Origin: JAVBNN01 sp031551525
Lineage (GTDB): Bacteria; Bacillota; Negativicutes; Acidaminococcales; JAISLQ01
Assembly: GCA_031551525.1 (NCBI GenBank)
Contig: JAVBNN010000031.1
Coordinates: forward strand, 1-61,378
DNA length: 61,378 nucleotides
Reading direction: 5' to 3'
Each line of letters starts with the position of its first letter. The first letter of the stretch is position 1. The notes beneath the pieces are model-generated. The model saw only the letters and a program-made list of their open reading frames with translations. It was not told where the DNA came from and made no database searches. Positions 23,504 through 31,529 of this stretch are shown piece by piece. A program made the translations under genes and the position numbers.

Positions 23504-24100
23504 ATGAGAATGATAGCGCCGCTAGGGCGCTTGTACGAACATTTGCGGAGATTGCCGGGCATAGGTTCTAAAACCGCTTTGCGTTTGGCTTATCATGTGA
23601 TAGATATGCCGGAAGATGACGTGCGGGACTTGTCGGCGGCGCTTTTGGCTGCCCAAAGAGAGATAAAGAGTTGTCGGCGCTGTTTTAATCTTTCTGACGG
23701 GGATTTTTGTGAAATATGCCGCTTGCCGGAGCGTGATCCGGCGCTCATCTGTGTGGTGGAACAGCCGCAGGATGTGGCGGCGTTGGAACGCAGCAGAGGA
23801 TTCGGCGGACTGTATCACGTTTTGCATGGTGTCTTGTCGCCGCTTGATGGTGTGGGGCCCGATAATCTGAAGCTAAAAGAACTGATTGAACGCGCTGGCA
23901 ATGATAATGTAAAAGAGGTGATAGTCGCTACAAATTCGAATGTCGAAGGAGAGGCTACGGCGCTTTATATAGCACGCCTCTTGAAACCGTTAGGTGTAGA
24001 AGTGACGAGGATCGCTCATGGGTTACCTGTCGGCGGTGATCTTGAATATGCCGATGAACTGACTCTTTCGCGGGCGATTGAAAACAGGCGTAATATGTGA
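23504..24100 (+). CDS. recR: Recombination protein RecR
   Basis: A 198-residue protein. It has the helix-hairpin-helix LRRLPGIGSKTALRLAYH at the N-terminus, a four-Cys zinc finger (CRRCFNLSDGDFCEICR, near residues 57-73), and the Toprim domain beginning ICVVEQPQDVAALE. It acts with RecO and RecF to load RecA at DNA gaps. It begins 14 bp after ybaB and is followed 14 bp later by bofA. Confidence 0.97.
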   Translation: MRMIAPLGRLYEHLRRLPGIGSKTALRLAYHVIDMPEDDVRDLSAALLAAQREIKSCRRCFNLSDGDFCEICRLPERDPALICVVEQPQDVAALERSRGFGGLYHVLHGVLSPLDGVGPDNLKLKELIERAGNDNVKEVIVATNSNVEGEATALYIARLLKPLGVEVTRIAHGLPVGGDLEYADELTLSRAIENRRNM

Positions 24101-24114
24101 CTGGAGGAATTTTT

Positions 24115-24363
24115 ATGTCAGAATTAATGTATCTTGTTGCAGCAGTAGTAATACTTTTTCTCGTGGTAAAATTATTGTCTTGGCCGCTTAGCATTCTTTA
24201 TAACGGGATAATAGGCGCACTGATGCTGTGGCTCTTGAATTTGGCCGGCTCTTTGTTTTCTTTTCATTTGCCCATCAATATAATAAATTCATTGATTGCC
24301 GGGTTTTTTGGTGTGCCGGGTGTGATTTTTCTTATTATAGCCAAACTGTTCTTTGGGTGGTAG
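24115..24363 (+). CDS. BofA-family membrane protein
   Basis: An 82-residue membrane protein with two or three helices. The C-terminal half NIINSLIAGFFGVPGVIFLI is the hallmark of the pro-sigma-K processing inhibitor BofA family. The start ATG 24115 follows CTGGAGGAA. In sporulating Bacilli BofA restrains the SpoIVFB protease; in other Bacillota, including many that do not sporulate, the gene stays next to recR with unknown role. It closes the dnaX-ybaB-recR operon. Confidence 0.88.
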   Translation: MSELMYLVAAVVILFLVVKLLSWPLSILYNGIIGALMLWLLNLAGSLFSFHLPINIINSLIAGFFGVPGVIFLIIAKLFFGW

Positions 24364-24597
24364 GCATTTTATAGCTGGTTAAAAGCGCAAATATAATTTT
24401 TGTTATTATCCTGAATTTTTTGATTATTTATAAAATGATATGTAATATACCAGATGTAGTGGTTGAGCAATGTTTTTTTGAATAAAAACAATATAAAAAT
24501 GTATTTTAATGAAATAGAAAAACAGAAAAAACCTGATAAATACAAGCTTGTCGAAAAAAACGCGCAAAAAAAATTTGTTTGTATACAAAAAATAGCC

Positions 24598-24627
24598 TTT
24601 ACAAATCGCTAAAAACTAAAATATAAT
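24598..24627 (+). promoter_or_regulatory. Promoter of the structured RNA at 24638
   Basis: TTTACA and a perfect TATAAT with an 18-bp spacer; transcription would start within a few bases of the RNA's terminal stem. The 200 bp before it, after bofA, are AT-rich and contain nothing I can name. Confidence 0.75.
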
Positions 24628-24637
24628 GTGGTTAGAT

Positions 24638-24842
24638 GATTGCTTAGGTCCGTGGTTGCAAGTCGATGCCAGCCGCAGGCAAAACGATCCACGTAAGTGG
24701 CTGAAACAGCCATGAGCATGGTGCGGCCTAGATGTAAGACCTGCCGGGAAAACCGAGAGGGGTAGTAGTGAGGGGCAAATGCCTAATAGCGGACCCTCCA
24801 GCAGGCGAGTGTGGGGGAAAAGACCAGGTCGGCTAAGCAATC
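24638..24842 (+). ncRNA. Structured ncRNA, probable raiA motif
   Basis: About 205 nt closed by a perfect 10-bp terminal stem (GATTGCTTAG / CTAAGCAATC). Inside are GC-rich blocks, among them GATCCACGTAAGTGGCTG, GATGTAAGACCTGCCGGGAA and GACCCTCCAGCAGGCGAGTG, far above the AT-rich surroundings, and no ORF. Size, strong promoter, rich structure and the nearby raiA/hpf gene (28215) agree with the raiA RNA of Bacillota and Actinobacteria, which I recall only in outline. It is not RNase P, tmRNA or 6S by visible hallmarks. It may be part of the transcript of the zinc-ribbon gene that starts 30 nt later. Confidence 0.6.
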
Positions 24843-24872
24843 GTTAAATTAGCGGTTGGGGGGCGAAATCTC

Positions 24873-25181
24873 ATGTCATTCGAAGATAAGACTCTCGTAT
24901 GTAAGGACTGCAAACAGGATTTCAGTTTTACATCAGGTGAACAGGAATTTTACAGTGAGCGGGGATTTGAAAATGAACCGGCGCGTTGCCGTGAGTGCAG
25001 GGATGTGAAAAAACGGGAACGAGAGGTAATGGCGGGTGGTACTCAGCGGGAATTGTTCGAAACCAGTTGCCATGATTGCGGAAAAACTACTATCATACCG
25101 TTTCAGCCTCAATATGAAAGGCCGATTTACTGCCGCGACTGTTTTTTCACGCAAAAGCTGCGCTTGAAAAAAGCCCAGTAA
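24873..25181 (+). CDS. Zinc-ribbon protein with four CxxC pairs
   Basis: A 102-residue protein with two similar halves, each a pair of CxxC knuckles: CKDC and CREC in the N-terminal half, CHDC and CRDC in the C-terminal half. The N-terminal part (FEDKTLVCKDCKQDFSF, then FYSERGF and ARCRECR) is the zinc-ribbon type often annotated as a zinc-binding protein of unknown function in Bacillota. It is probably cytoplasmic and may bind RNA, DNA or protein. It lies right behind the structured RNA and shares its promoter; a terminator follows. Confidence 0.82.
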   Translation: MSFEDKTLVCKDCKQDFSFTSGEQEFYSERGFENEPARCRECRDVKKREREVMAGGTQRELFETSCHDCGKTTIIPFQPQYERPIYCRDCFFTQKLRLKKAQ

Positions 25182-25217
25182 GTTTTTTGTAGTGATGCGG
25201 TGTTAGCTTTACATATC

Positions 25218-25248
25218 AGGGCGCTAACTTAGGTTGGCGTCCTTTTTT
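25218..25248 (+). terminator. Terminator after zinc-ribbon gene
   Basis: AGGGCGCTAAC pairs with GTTGGCGTCCT (two wobble pairs), followed by a T-tract. Confidence 0.8.
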
Positions 25249-25301
25249 ATTTAGCGCTATATAAATAATAGTGAAATGCTGTTTGGTATCTGCCGTGGTT
25301 A

Positions 25302-25310
25302 TGGTATAAT
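25302..25310 (+). promoter_or_regulatory. Extended -10 promoter of amino-acid ABC operon
   Basis: TGGTATAAT lies 62 bp before the binding-protein gene; a poor -35 (TTTGGT) is about 17 bp upstream. Confidence 0.55.
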
Positions 25311-25371
25311 CGTTACAAAACATTGGATATATTAAATATAAAGAAAATATTGAGAGGATGATGGTAAGATT

Positions 25372-26145
25372 ATGAGAAAAAGTTTTTGGTCTTTAGTGAT
25401 AGTTACCGGTTTATTGCTTTCCCTGGCGGGTTGCGGTGGCGCTCCGGCCAAAAAAGCGGAGGAAAAGATTTTGCGTGTCGGTACGGAAGCGACCTTCCCG
25501 CCGTTTGAGTTTCAGGATGAAAAAAGCAAGGAATACACCGGCTTTGATATGGATCTTATCCGTGCTGTCGGCAAACAGATGGGCTATAATGTGAAGATAG
25601 ACAACCTGGGGTTTGACGGGCTTATTCCCGCTCTCGAAGCGGGCAATATAGATGTGATAGCTTCCGGTATGACTATAACTGAAGAACGGGCCAAAAAAGT
25701 GGCCTTTACAAAACCTTACTATGATTCCGGCCTGACCATAGTGGTCGGCAAGGATAATAACCAGATAAAAGACTTCCCTGATCTTGAGGGCAAACGCCTG
25801 GCGGTACAGATAGGTACTACCGGTGCGCAGGAAGCCGCACGTGTCAAAGGCGCTAAGGTGCGTGAGTTTAATTCGGTGGGAGATACTTTCCTTGAACTCA
25901 AAAATGGCGGTGTGGATGCGGTGGTCAATGACCGACCGGTCAATGCTTACTTTTTGACGACCGGCGGCGGTATCGCGTACGCCAAAGAAGTCGGGAAGCC
26001 ACGTAACGCTGAGTCCTATGGTTTTGCTGTATCAAAGAAAAATGAAAAAATGGCTGCTGAAATGGACAAAGCCCTCGAAGCTTTGAAAAAGAGCGGCGAA
26101 TACGAAAAAATTTATAGCAAGTGGTTTGGCAAAACTGTAAATTGA
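25372..26145 (+). CDS. Polar amino-acid ABC transporter binding lipoprotein (GlnH/HisJ-like)
   Basis: A 257-residue protein with a lipoprotein signal peptide ending LSLAGC and a GG after the Cys. The mature part has the family-3 binding-protein markers: LRVGTEATFPPFEFQDEK, GFDMDLIRAVGKQMG, GMTITEERAKKVAFTKPYY and IGTTGAQEAARVKG. It captures a polar amino acid, likely glutamine, arginine or cystine, outside the inner membrane and passes it to the permease. It leads an operon with permease and ATPase; a strong hairpin lies between it and the permease gene, which would favour higher levels of the binding protein. Confidence 0.93.
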   Translation: MRKSFWSLVIVTGLLLSLAGCGGAPAKKAEEKILRVGTEATFPPFEFQDEKSKEYTGFDMDLIRAVGKQMGYNVKIDNLGFDGLIPALEAGNIDVIASGMTITEERAKKVAFTKPYYDSGLTIVVGKDNNQIKDFPDLEGKRLAVQIGTTGAQEAARVKGAKVREFNSVGDTFLELKNGGVDAVVNDRPVNAYFLTTGGGIAYAKEVGKPRNAESYGFAVSKKNEKMAAEMDKALEALKKSGEYEKIYSKWFGKTVN

Positions 26146-26171
26146 TCCTTTTGCCTTTGATGTGCTGTTAT

Positions 26172-26201
26172 GCGGGCGCACACCGTGCGCCCGCCTTTCT
26201 T
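26172..26201 (+). terminator. Intercistronic hairpin between binding protein and permease genes
   Basis: A perfect 10-bp GC-rich stem (GCGGGCGCAC / GTGCGCCCGC) with a 3-nt loop, followed by CCTTTCTT. It probably acts as a partial terminator or a block to 3' decay, raising the share of the binding protein. Confidence 0.6.
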
Positions 26202-26235
26202 AAATTGATTAAATTGATTTTTCGGGGAGAGCTGG

Positions 26236-26892
26236 ATGAATTTTGACTTTTCCGTCATCATAAGATCTATACCGTTGCTGTTGGAAGGCGCGCTCATCAC
26301 TATAGAAATAACTACTTTTAGTGTGGGATTGGGCGTCTTTATTGGTTTGCTGGTAGGTGTGGCGCGCCTGGCTGGGCCGCGTATTTTGCGTATGTTGGCT
26401 GCCGCTTATGTGGATTTTCTGCGTGGGACACCTCTTTTAGTGCAGATCTTTATGATATATTTTGCTTTACCCAATCTTATTGGACAAAGAGTAGATCCTT
26501 TTCTTGCTGCGATAGCAGCGTGTTCTTTAAACAGCGGCGCTTATATAGCGGAGATATTTCGCGGTGGTATACAGTCGATAGACAAAGGACAGATGGAAGC
26601 GGGCCGCTCGCTCGGAATGAATTGGCTACAGACTATGACCTATATCATCATGCCGCAGGCTTTCAGGCGCATAGTGCCCATGCTGGGCAATGAATTTATT
26701 GCCATGTTAAAGGATTCATCTTTGGTGTCGGTCATCGGCTTTGAGGAGCTTACGAGGCGGGGGCAATTGGTTATATCTCGTACTTACGCGTCTTTTGAGA
26801 TATGGTTATCGGTGGCATTTTTATATTTGATTTTGACCTTTTTGATTTCCCGGTTGACTTCCTTTATTGAAAGGAGGTTGGAAGTAAAATGA
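26236..26892 (+). CDS. Amino-acid ABC transporter permease (HisM/GlnP-like)
   Basis: A 218-residue permease with five helices. The family segments YVDFLRGTPLLVQIFMIYFALP, SGAYIAEIFRGGIQSIDKGQ (cut here to short parts) and the EAA loop EAGRSLGMNWLQTMTYIIMPQ are intact; the EAA loop contacts the ATPase. GGGGAGAG precedes the ATG. It overlaps the ATPase gene by four bases, so both are coupled. Confidence 0.95.
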   Translation: MNFDFSVIIRSIPLLLEGALITIEITTFSVGLGVFIGLLVGVARLAGPRILRMLAAAYVDFLRGTPLLVQIFMIYFALPNLIGQRVDPFLAAIAACSLNSGAYIAEIFRGGIQSIDKGQMEAGRSLGMNWLQTMTYIIMPQAFRRIVPMLGNEFIAMLKDSSLVSVIGFEELTRRGQLVISRTYASFEIWLSVAFLYLILTFLISRLTSFIERRLEVK

Positions 26893-27617
26893 GAAAAATG
26901 ATCGAAGTAGTTGATCTGAACAAGAATTTTGGCAAACTGGTTGCCTTGAAAAATATCAGCTTGTCGATAATGGAGAAGGAAGTAGTGGTGCTGATCGGCC
27001 CCAGCGGTTCCGGAAAGAGTACGCTTTTGCGCTGTCTTAATTATCTGGAGGAGCCGTCCAGCGGGCAGGTGATTGTGGACGGAGTGTCAATAGATCAAAA
27101 GAGCAACCTTGATAAAGTGCGGGCGGAGATGGGCATGGTTTTCCAGCGTTTCAATCTTTTTCCACATTTGAATGTAATGGAAAATATCATGCTTTCACCG
27201 ATGAAAGTACGTAATATAAAAAAGAGCGAAGCCGAGGAAAGAGCGCGGTCGCTTTTGGCCAAAGTGGGTCTTTCCGGCAAGGAAGAGGCTTACCCGGAGC
27301 AACTGAGCGGCGGACAGCAGCAGAGGGTGGCGATCGCCCGCGCTCTGGCCATGAAGCCTAAACTGATGTTGTTTGACGAACCTACTTCGGCGCTTGATCC
27401 GGAGATGGTAAAGGAAGTTTTGGTTGTTATGGAGGGTCTGGCCGAAGAGGGTATGACCATGGTGGTGGTAACTCATGAAATGGGTTTTGCCCGTCATGTC
27501 GGGAGCCGGGTGCTCTTTATGGACGCGGGGCAGATAATCGAAGAGGGTAGCCCGGAGGGGATTTTTGCTCAGGCCAAAGAAGAACGGACAAGAAGTTTTT
27601 TGTCAAAAATTTTATAA
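26889..27617 (+). CDS. Amino-acid ABC transporter ATPase (GlnQ-like)
   Basis: A 242-residue ATPase. Walker A is GPSGSGKS, the signature QLSGGQQQRVAIARAL, Walker B LMLFDEPTSALD, and the switch region VVTHEMGFAR. The FQRFNLFPHL Q-loop is typical of polar amino-acid importers. The start at 26889 is inside the permease stop and follows AAAGGAGG. It completes the importer and is the last gene of the operon. Confidence 0.96.
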   Translation: MRKMIEVVDLNKNFGKLVALKNISLSIMEKEVVVLIGPSGSGKSTLLRCLNYLEEPSSGQVIVDGVSIDQKSNLDKVRAEMGMVFQRFNLFPHLNVMENIMLSPMKVRNIKKSEAEERARSLLAKVGLSGKEEAYPEQLSGGQQQRVAIARALAMKPKLMLFDEPTSALDPEMVKEVLVVMEGLAEEGMTMVVVTHEMGFARHVGSRVLFMDAGQIIEEGSPEGIFAQAKEERTRSFLSKIL

Positions 27618-27645
27618 AAAACACAATTTTAATTAATAAAGTTGA

Positions 27646-27674
27646 TTGACATATGTAGTTTACTATTATATACT
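27646..27674 (+). promoter_or_regulatory. Strong promoter of the cold-shock gene
   Basis: Consensus TTGACA and TATACT with a 17-bp spacer; a leader of about 60 nt follows, as is common for cold-shock mRNAs. Confidence 0.85.
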
Positions 27675-27739
27675 TTCCATTAGATGCTTTTATAAGTATT
27701 CAGTATTTTTATCATAATAGTTGGTGGGAGGCTTTATTT

Positions 27740-27937
27740 ATGCAGGGAAAAGTTAAATGGTTCAGTTCGGAAAAAGGTTATGGCTTTATTCAACGTGACA
27801 ATGGTGGCGATGTATTCGTGCATTTTTCTGCTATTCAAACAGAAGGTTTTAAAACTTTGAACGAAGGTCAGGATGTAGAGTTTGAAGTTGTCGAAGGTAG
27901 CCGTGGACCGCAAGCGGCTAATGTGCACGTTTGCTGA
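27740..27937 (+). CDS. Cold-shock domain protein
   Basis: A 65-residue OB-fold protein. RNP1 (KGYGFIQ) and RNP2 (DVFVHFS) are intact and the start is MQGKVKWFSSEKGYG. It binds single-stranded RNA or DNA and melts structures in mRNA. It ends in Cys rather than the usual basic or acidic tail. The gene has its own strong promoter, GGTGGGAGG before the ATG and a terminator, so it is monocistronic. Confidence 0.96.
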   Translation: MQGKVKWFSSEKGYGFIQRDNGGDVFVHFSAIQTEGFKTLNEGQDVEFEVVEGSRGPQAANVHVC

Positions 27938-27941
27938 ATTG

Positions 27942-27983
27942 AAAAAATCCCCTCAGCGTTTTAACGCTGGGGGTTTTTGTTTT
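27942..27983 (+). terminator. Terminator after cold-shock gene
   Basis: CCCCTCAGCGTT pairs with AACGCTGGGGG (one bulge), flanked by A6 and TTTTTGTTTTT. The following 230 bp before hpf are AT-rich and hold no feature I can support. Confidence 0.85.
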
Positions 27984-28214
27984 TATATATGCATTTTTTT
28001 TGTAGTCGCAGGCATTGTGTTGTTTTTGAAATTACAAATTTCCGGATGGTTATTATAAGTTGCATTACATAAAAATTCCAACAAATTATTATATTTTAAA
28101 ATATGCAATAAAATTTACACAAAGGATTTGAGAAAGATTTGGCGAAATAAATAATGTAACAAAGATGCAGAAAGCATTCTTTGCCGAAAACATTTTTAGG
28201 GAGGCTGATTTTTA

Positions 28215-28751
28215 ATGGCTATTACAGTACGCGGTAAGAATATTGAAGTTACGCCAGCGCTCCGTGATTATGTGGAAAAGAGGGTGAACAAAGTCACAAA
28301 ATATTTTTCCGAAGTAGGCGATATTCACGCGGCTTTGACCGTTGAAAAAGGTCAGCATATAGTGGAGGTCACTGTACCGGTGAATGGGATTTTACTGAGG
28401 GCGCAGGAAATGACCGAGGATATGTACACTTCGATAGATTTGGTTGTCGACAAAATAGAACGCCAGATCAGAAAATACAAGACTAAATTGATGAAACGTT
28501 TCCGCAACGCGGAAAACGCAAACTTTCGCAGCGAACTTGTGCAGGAACATAGCCAGCCGGTTGAAGATGAACGTATAATAAAAACCAAGCGTTTCCCGAT
28601 AAAGCCGATGACCGCGGAAGAGGCAATTATGCAGATGAATCTCATACATCACGACTTTTTTGTGTATTTTGATGGTGACGAGGAAGCGGTCAGTGTTGTT
28701 TACCGGAGAAAAGACGGCGATTACGGACTGATCGCTCCCGCAGTAAAATAA
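28215..28751 (+). CDS. hpf: Ribosome hibernation promoting factor, long form
   Basis: A 178-residue protein, the length of long HPF (also called RaiA). The N-terminal domain (about 1-100) starts ITVRGKNIEVTPALRDYVEKR and binds the 30S subunit; the C-terminal domain (about 120-178) has the conserved MTAEEAIMQMNLIHHDFFVYF and joins two ribosomes into a 100S dimer. TTAGGGAGG lies before the ATG. It precedes secA and prfB, the usual order in Bacillota. A structured RNA that may be the raiA motif lies 3.4 kb upstream. Confidence 0.96.
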   Translation: MAITVRGKNIEVTPALRDYVEKRVNKVTKYFSEVGDIHAALTVEKGQHIVEVTVPVNGILLRAQEMTEDMYTSIDLVVDKIERQIRKYKTKLMKRFRNAENANFRSELVQEHSQPVEDERIIKTKRFPIKPMTAEEAIMQMNLIHHDFFVYFDGDEEAVSVVYRRKDGDYGLIAPAVK

Positions 28752-28762
28752 GTGTTCGACAA

Positions 28763-28794
28763 AAGGGCCGGCCATATGGCCGGCCTTAACTTTT
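28763..28794 (+). terminator. Terminator after hpf
   Basis: A 10-bp stem (AGGGCCGGCC / GGCCGGCCTT) with the loop ATAT, followed by a short AACTTTTG tail. Confidence 0.65.
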
Positions 28795-28908
28795 GATTTG
28801 AGAAATGTATTTATTGGGGGAGAAAAAGTGGATAATGGCCAATATATTGCCACATTGTGAAAAAAGTGTGACAACTTCCATATAATAGATTTTTTTAGGG
28901 ATTTCTGG

Positions 28909-28914
28909 TAAAAT
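28909..28914 (+). promoter_or_regulatory. Candidate -10 box of the secA-prfB transcript
   Basis: TGG TAAAAT forms an extended -10 element 66 bp before secA; another TATAAT at 28881 is an alternative. Confidence 0.4.
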
Positions 28915-28980
28915 ACTAAGATGGATATAAATATCTTTATAGTTTAGCGACAGCGCTTAGTTTAGGAGTGATTTGTAAAA

Positions 28981-31497
28981 ATGTTCGGTTTTGTGCAAAA
29001 GCTTTTTGGTGATTCTAATGAAAAAGAGCTTAAAAAGATACAACCTTATGCTGATAAGATAAACCAGTTAGAGTCAACGGTGGCGTCGATGAGCGACGCC
29101 GCGTTGACAGGAAAGACCTGGGAGTTTAAAAGCAGGCTGTCTAACGGCGAGACGATGGAAGATATCTTGCCGGAGGCTTTTGCTGTTGTGCGGGAGGCTT
29201 CGAGGCGTGTTCTTGGGATGAGGCATTTTGATGTGCAGCTTATCGGCGGTGTGGCGCTTCACGAGGGGAAAATAGCGGAAATGCGTACCGGCGAGGGCAA
29301 AACTCTGGTCGCTACTTTGCCTGTTTATCTTAATGCCTTGGGTGGAAATGGCGTGCATGTAGTAACGGTAAACGATTACCTGGCCAAGCGCGATAGCGAG
29401 TGGATGGGCAAACTTTACCGTTTTTTAGGTTTGTCGGTAGGGCTTATCGTGCATGGGCTGGATTTTCCGCAAAGAAAAGCCGCCTATGCCGCTGATGTGA
29501 CTTACGGCACGAATAATGAGTTTGGTTTTGACTATCTCCGGGACAATATGGTAGTCAGTACGGATCAGATGGTACAGCGCGAACTTAACTACGCCATTGT
29601 GGACGAGGTGGATAGTATTCTCATCGATGAAGCGCGGACGCCGCTCATCATTTCCGGCCCGGGCGAAAAGTCTACCGATATGTATAAAGTTCTGGCCCGC
29701 ATCGTGCCGAAACTTAAAGAAGTCGAAGATTATACGGTAGATGAAAAAGCCCATACGGTGGCACCTACTGAGAGCGGTATTGCCAAGGCGGAAAAAATGC
29801 TGGGCGTGAAAAATCTCTACGAAGGTGAGAATGTCGAGCTTTCCCATCATTTTAACCAGGCGCTTAAAGCCCAGGCTTTGATGCATATAGACAAGGACTA
29901 TGTGGTGAAAGACGGGGAAGTTATCATTGTCGATGAATTTACCGGCCGCCTGATGTTTGGTCGGCGTTTTTCCGACGGTCTGCACCAGGCAATAGAGGCC
30001 AAGGAAGGAGTGCAGGTAGAGCGGGAGAGCCAAACGCTTGCTACTATTACTTTTCAGAATTATTTCCGTATGTTCAAAAAACTGGCCGGCATGACCGGTA
30101 CCGCTAAAACCGAGGAGGCAGAGTTCCAGAAGATATATAAACTGCCCGTCCTGGTCATTCCGACTAACATGCCTAACTGTCGCGAAGACTTTGCCGATGC
30201 GGTCTATAAGAGCAAGAAAGCAAAATACCGCGCGGTAGTGCGGGAAATACTCGAGCGACACGCCACAGGACAGCCGGTATTGGTGGGCACTACTTCTATT
30301 GTACAGTCAGAAGACCTGTCGGAGATATTGAAACGCTCAGGTGTGGCGCATAATGTTTTGAACGCCAAATACCATGAAAAAGAAGCAGAGATCATTGCTA
30401 TGGCTGGTCAGATGAACGCTGTGACGATTGCCACCAACATGGCCGGGCGCGGCACGGACATCGTGCTGGGAGAAGGTGTGCCTGCGCTCGGAGGGCTTCA
30501 TATCATCGGTACGGAACGACATGAAAGCCGCCGCATAGACAATCAGCTGCGCGGCCGCAGTGGACGGCAGGGGGATAAAGGCTCCAGCCGTTTCTACTTG
30601 TCGTTGGAGGATGATCTGATGCGTCTTTTCGGTTCGGACAACATCGCCGGGATCATGGACAAATTGGGCATGGAAGAAGACGAGCCGATTGAACATGCCC
30701 TGGTAACGAAGTCTATCGAATCCGCCCAGAAAAAAGTGGAAAACCGCAATTTTGATATAAGAAAACAAGTGCTGGAATATGACGACGTTATGAACCAGCA
30801 GCGCGAAGTTATTTACGGCCAACGGCGCAAGATACTTCTGGAGAATGATCTTAAAGAGAATATTCGCGAGATGATTGGCCGCTTGGTCAAAAACACCATG
30901 GCCATGTTTGCGCCAAAAGAAGTTTATCCGGAAGAGTGGAATCTGCCAGCGCTTATTGCCTATGCAGAGGAGTTTTATGCACCTGACGGCAAACTGACCG
31001 AAGAGGAACTGTCGAAACTCAGCCGGGACGAACTGGAAGAATTGTTGGAACAAACCGCGTTTGGTTATTATGCCGAACGTGAAGACGGCATGGGCAGCGA
31101 GACCATGCGTGATCTTGAAAAAGTGGTCATGCTCCGGGTGGTGGACGATAAGTGGATGGAACATCTTGACGCTATGGATATGTTGCGTGAGGGCATAGGC
31201 CTTCGTGCATACGGGCAAAAAGATCCGCTGATTGAGTACAAGGTGGAAGCCTATGATATGTTCCAGGCGATGATCGGAGCAATGCAGGACGATATCGTGC
31301 GTTATATGTACCGTGTAAGCGTGGTGGCGCGGCCGGCGGTGGAAGACCATTTGCAGCACGCCCAGGCGGTACATGCCGGAGACAGCCCGGAAAGCGTAAA
31401 AAGACAGCCAATAGTGAAAAAAGGTGAAATAGGGCGTAACGAGCCCTGCCCCTGCGGCAGCGGCAAGAAATATAAACAGTGTTGCGGGCGCAACTAG
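28981..31497 (+). CDS. secA: Preprotein translocase ATPase SecA
   Basis: An 838-residue motor that drives proteins through SecYEG. Walker A is MRTGEGKTL, motif II is VDEVDSILIDEARTP, and IIGTERHESRRIDNQLRGRSGRQGD (seen in parts) marks motif VI. The C-terminus has the zinc-binding SecB/ribosome-contact tail with CPCGSGKKYKQCC. The length is normal for Bacillota. prfB begins 32 bp downstream on the same strand. Confidence 0.98.
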   Translation: MFGFVQKLFGDSNEKELKKIQPYADKINQLESTVASMSDAALTGKTWEFKSRLSNGETMEDILPEAFAVVREASRRVLGMRHFDVQLIGGVALHEGKIAEMRTGEGKTLVATLPVYLNALGGNGVHVVTVNDYLAKRDSEWMGKLYRFLGLSVGLIVHGLDFPQRKAAYAADVTYGTNNEFGFDYLRDNMVVSTDQMVQRELNYAIVDEVDSILIDEARTPLIISGPGEKSTDMYKVLARIVPKLKEVEDYTVDEKAHTVAPTESGIAKAEKMLGVKNLYEGENVELSHHFNQALKAQALMHIDKDYVVKDGEVIIVDEFTGRLMFGRRFSDGLHQAIEAKEGVQVERESQTLATITFQNYFRMFKKLAGMTGTAKTEEAEFQKIYKLPVLVIPTNMPNCREDFADAVYKSKKAKYRAVVREILERHATGQPVLVGTTSIVQSEDLSEILKRSGVAHNVLNAKYHEKEAEIIAMAGQMNAVTIATNMAGRGTDIVLGEGVPALGGLHIIGTERHESRRIDNQLRGRSGRQGDKGSSRFYLSLEDDLMRLFGSDNIAGIMDKLGMEEDEPIEHALVTKSIESAQKKVENRNFDIRKQVLEYDDVMNQQREVIYGQRRKILLENDLKENIREMIGRLVKNTMAMFAPKEVYPEEWNLPALIAYAEEFYAPDGKLTEEELSKLSRDELEELLEQTAFGYYAEREDGMGSETMRDLEKVVMLRVVDDKWMEHLDAMDMLREGIGLRAYGQKDPLIEYKVEAYDMFQAMIGAMQDDIVRYMYRVSVVARPAVEDHLQHAQAVHAGDSPESVKRQPIVKKGEIGRNEPCPCGSGKKYKQCCGRN

Positions 31498-31529
31498 ATG
31501 CTGCTAAAAAATTCATGTAGGGGTTGATG

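Noticed and set aside
24638..24842. RNase P RNA, tmRNA or 6S RNA
   Set aside because: No tRNA-like ends or tag frame for tmRNA, no recognisable conserved RNase P core, and no long 6S-type open bubble.
28855..28886. TTGTGA / TATAAT promoter for secA
   Set aside because: The spacer is 20 bp, too long; kept only as an alternative to the extended -10 at 28909.
30337..31374. 345-codon minus-strand ORF inside secA
   Set aside because: Antisense shadow rich in His and Phe, without expression signals.
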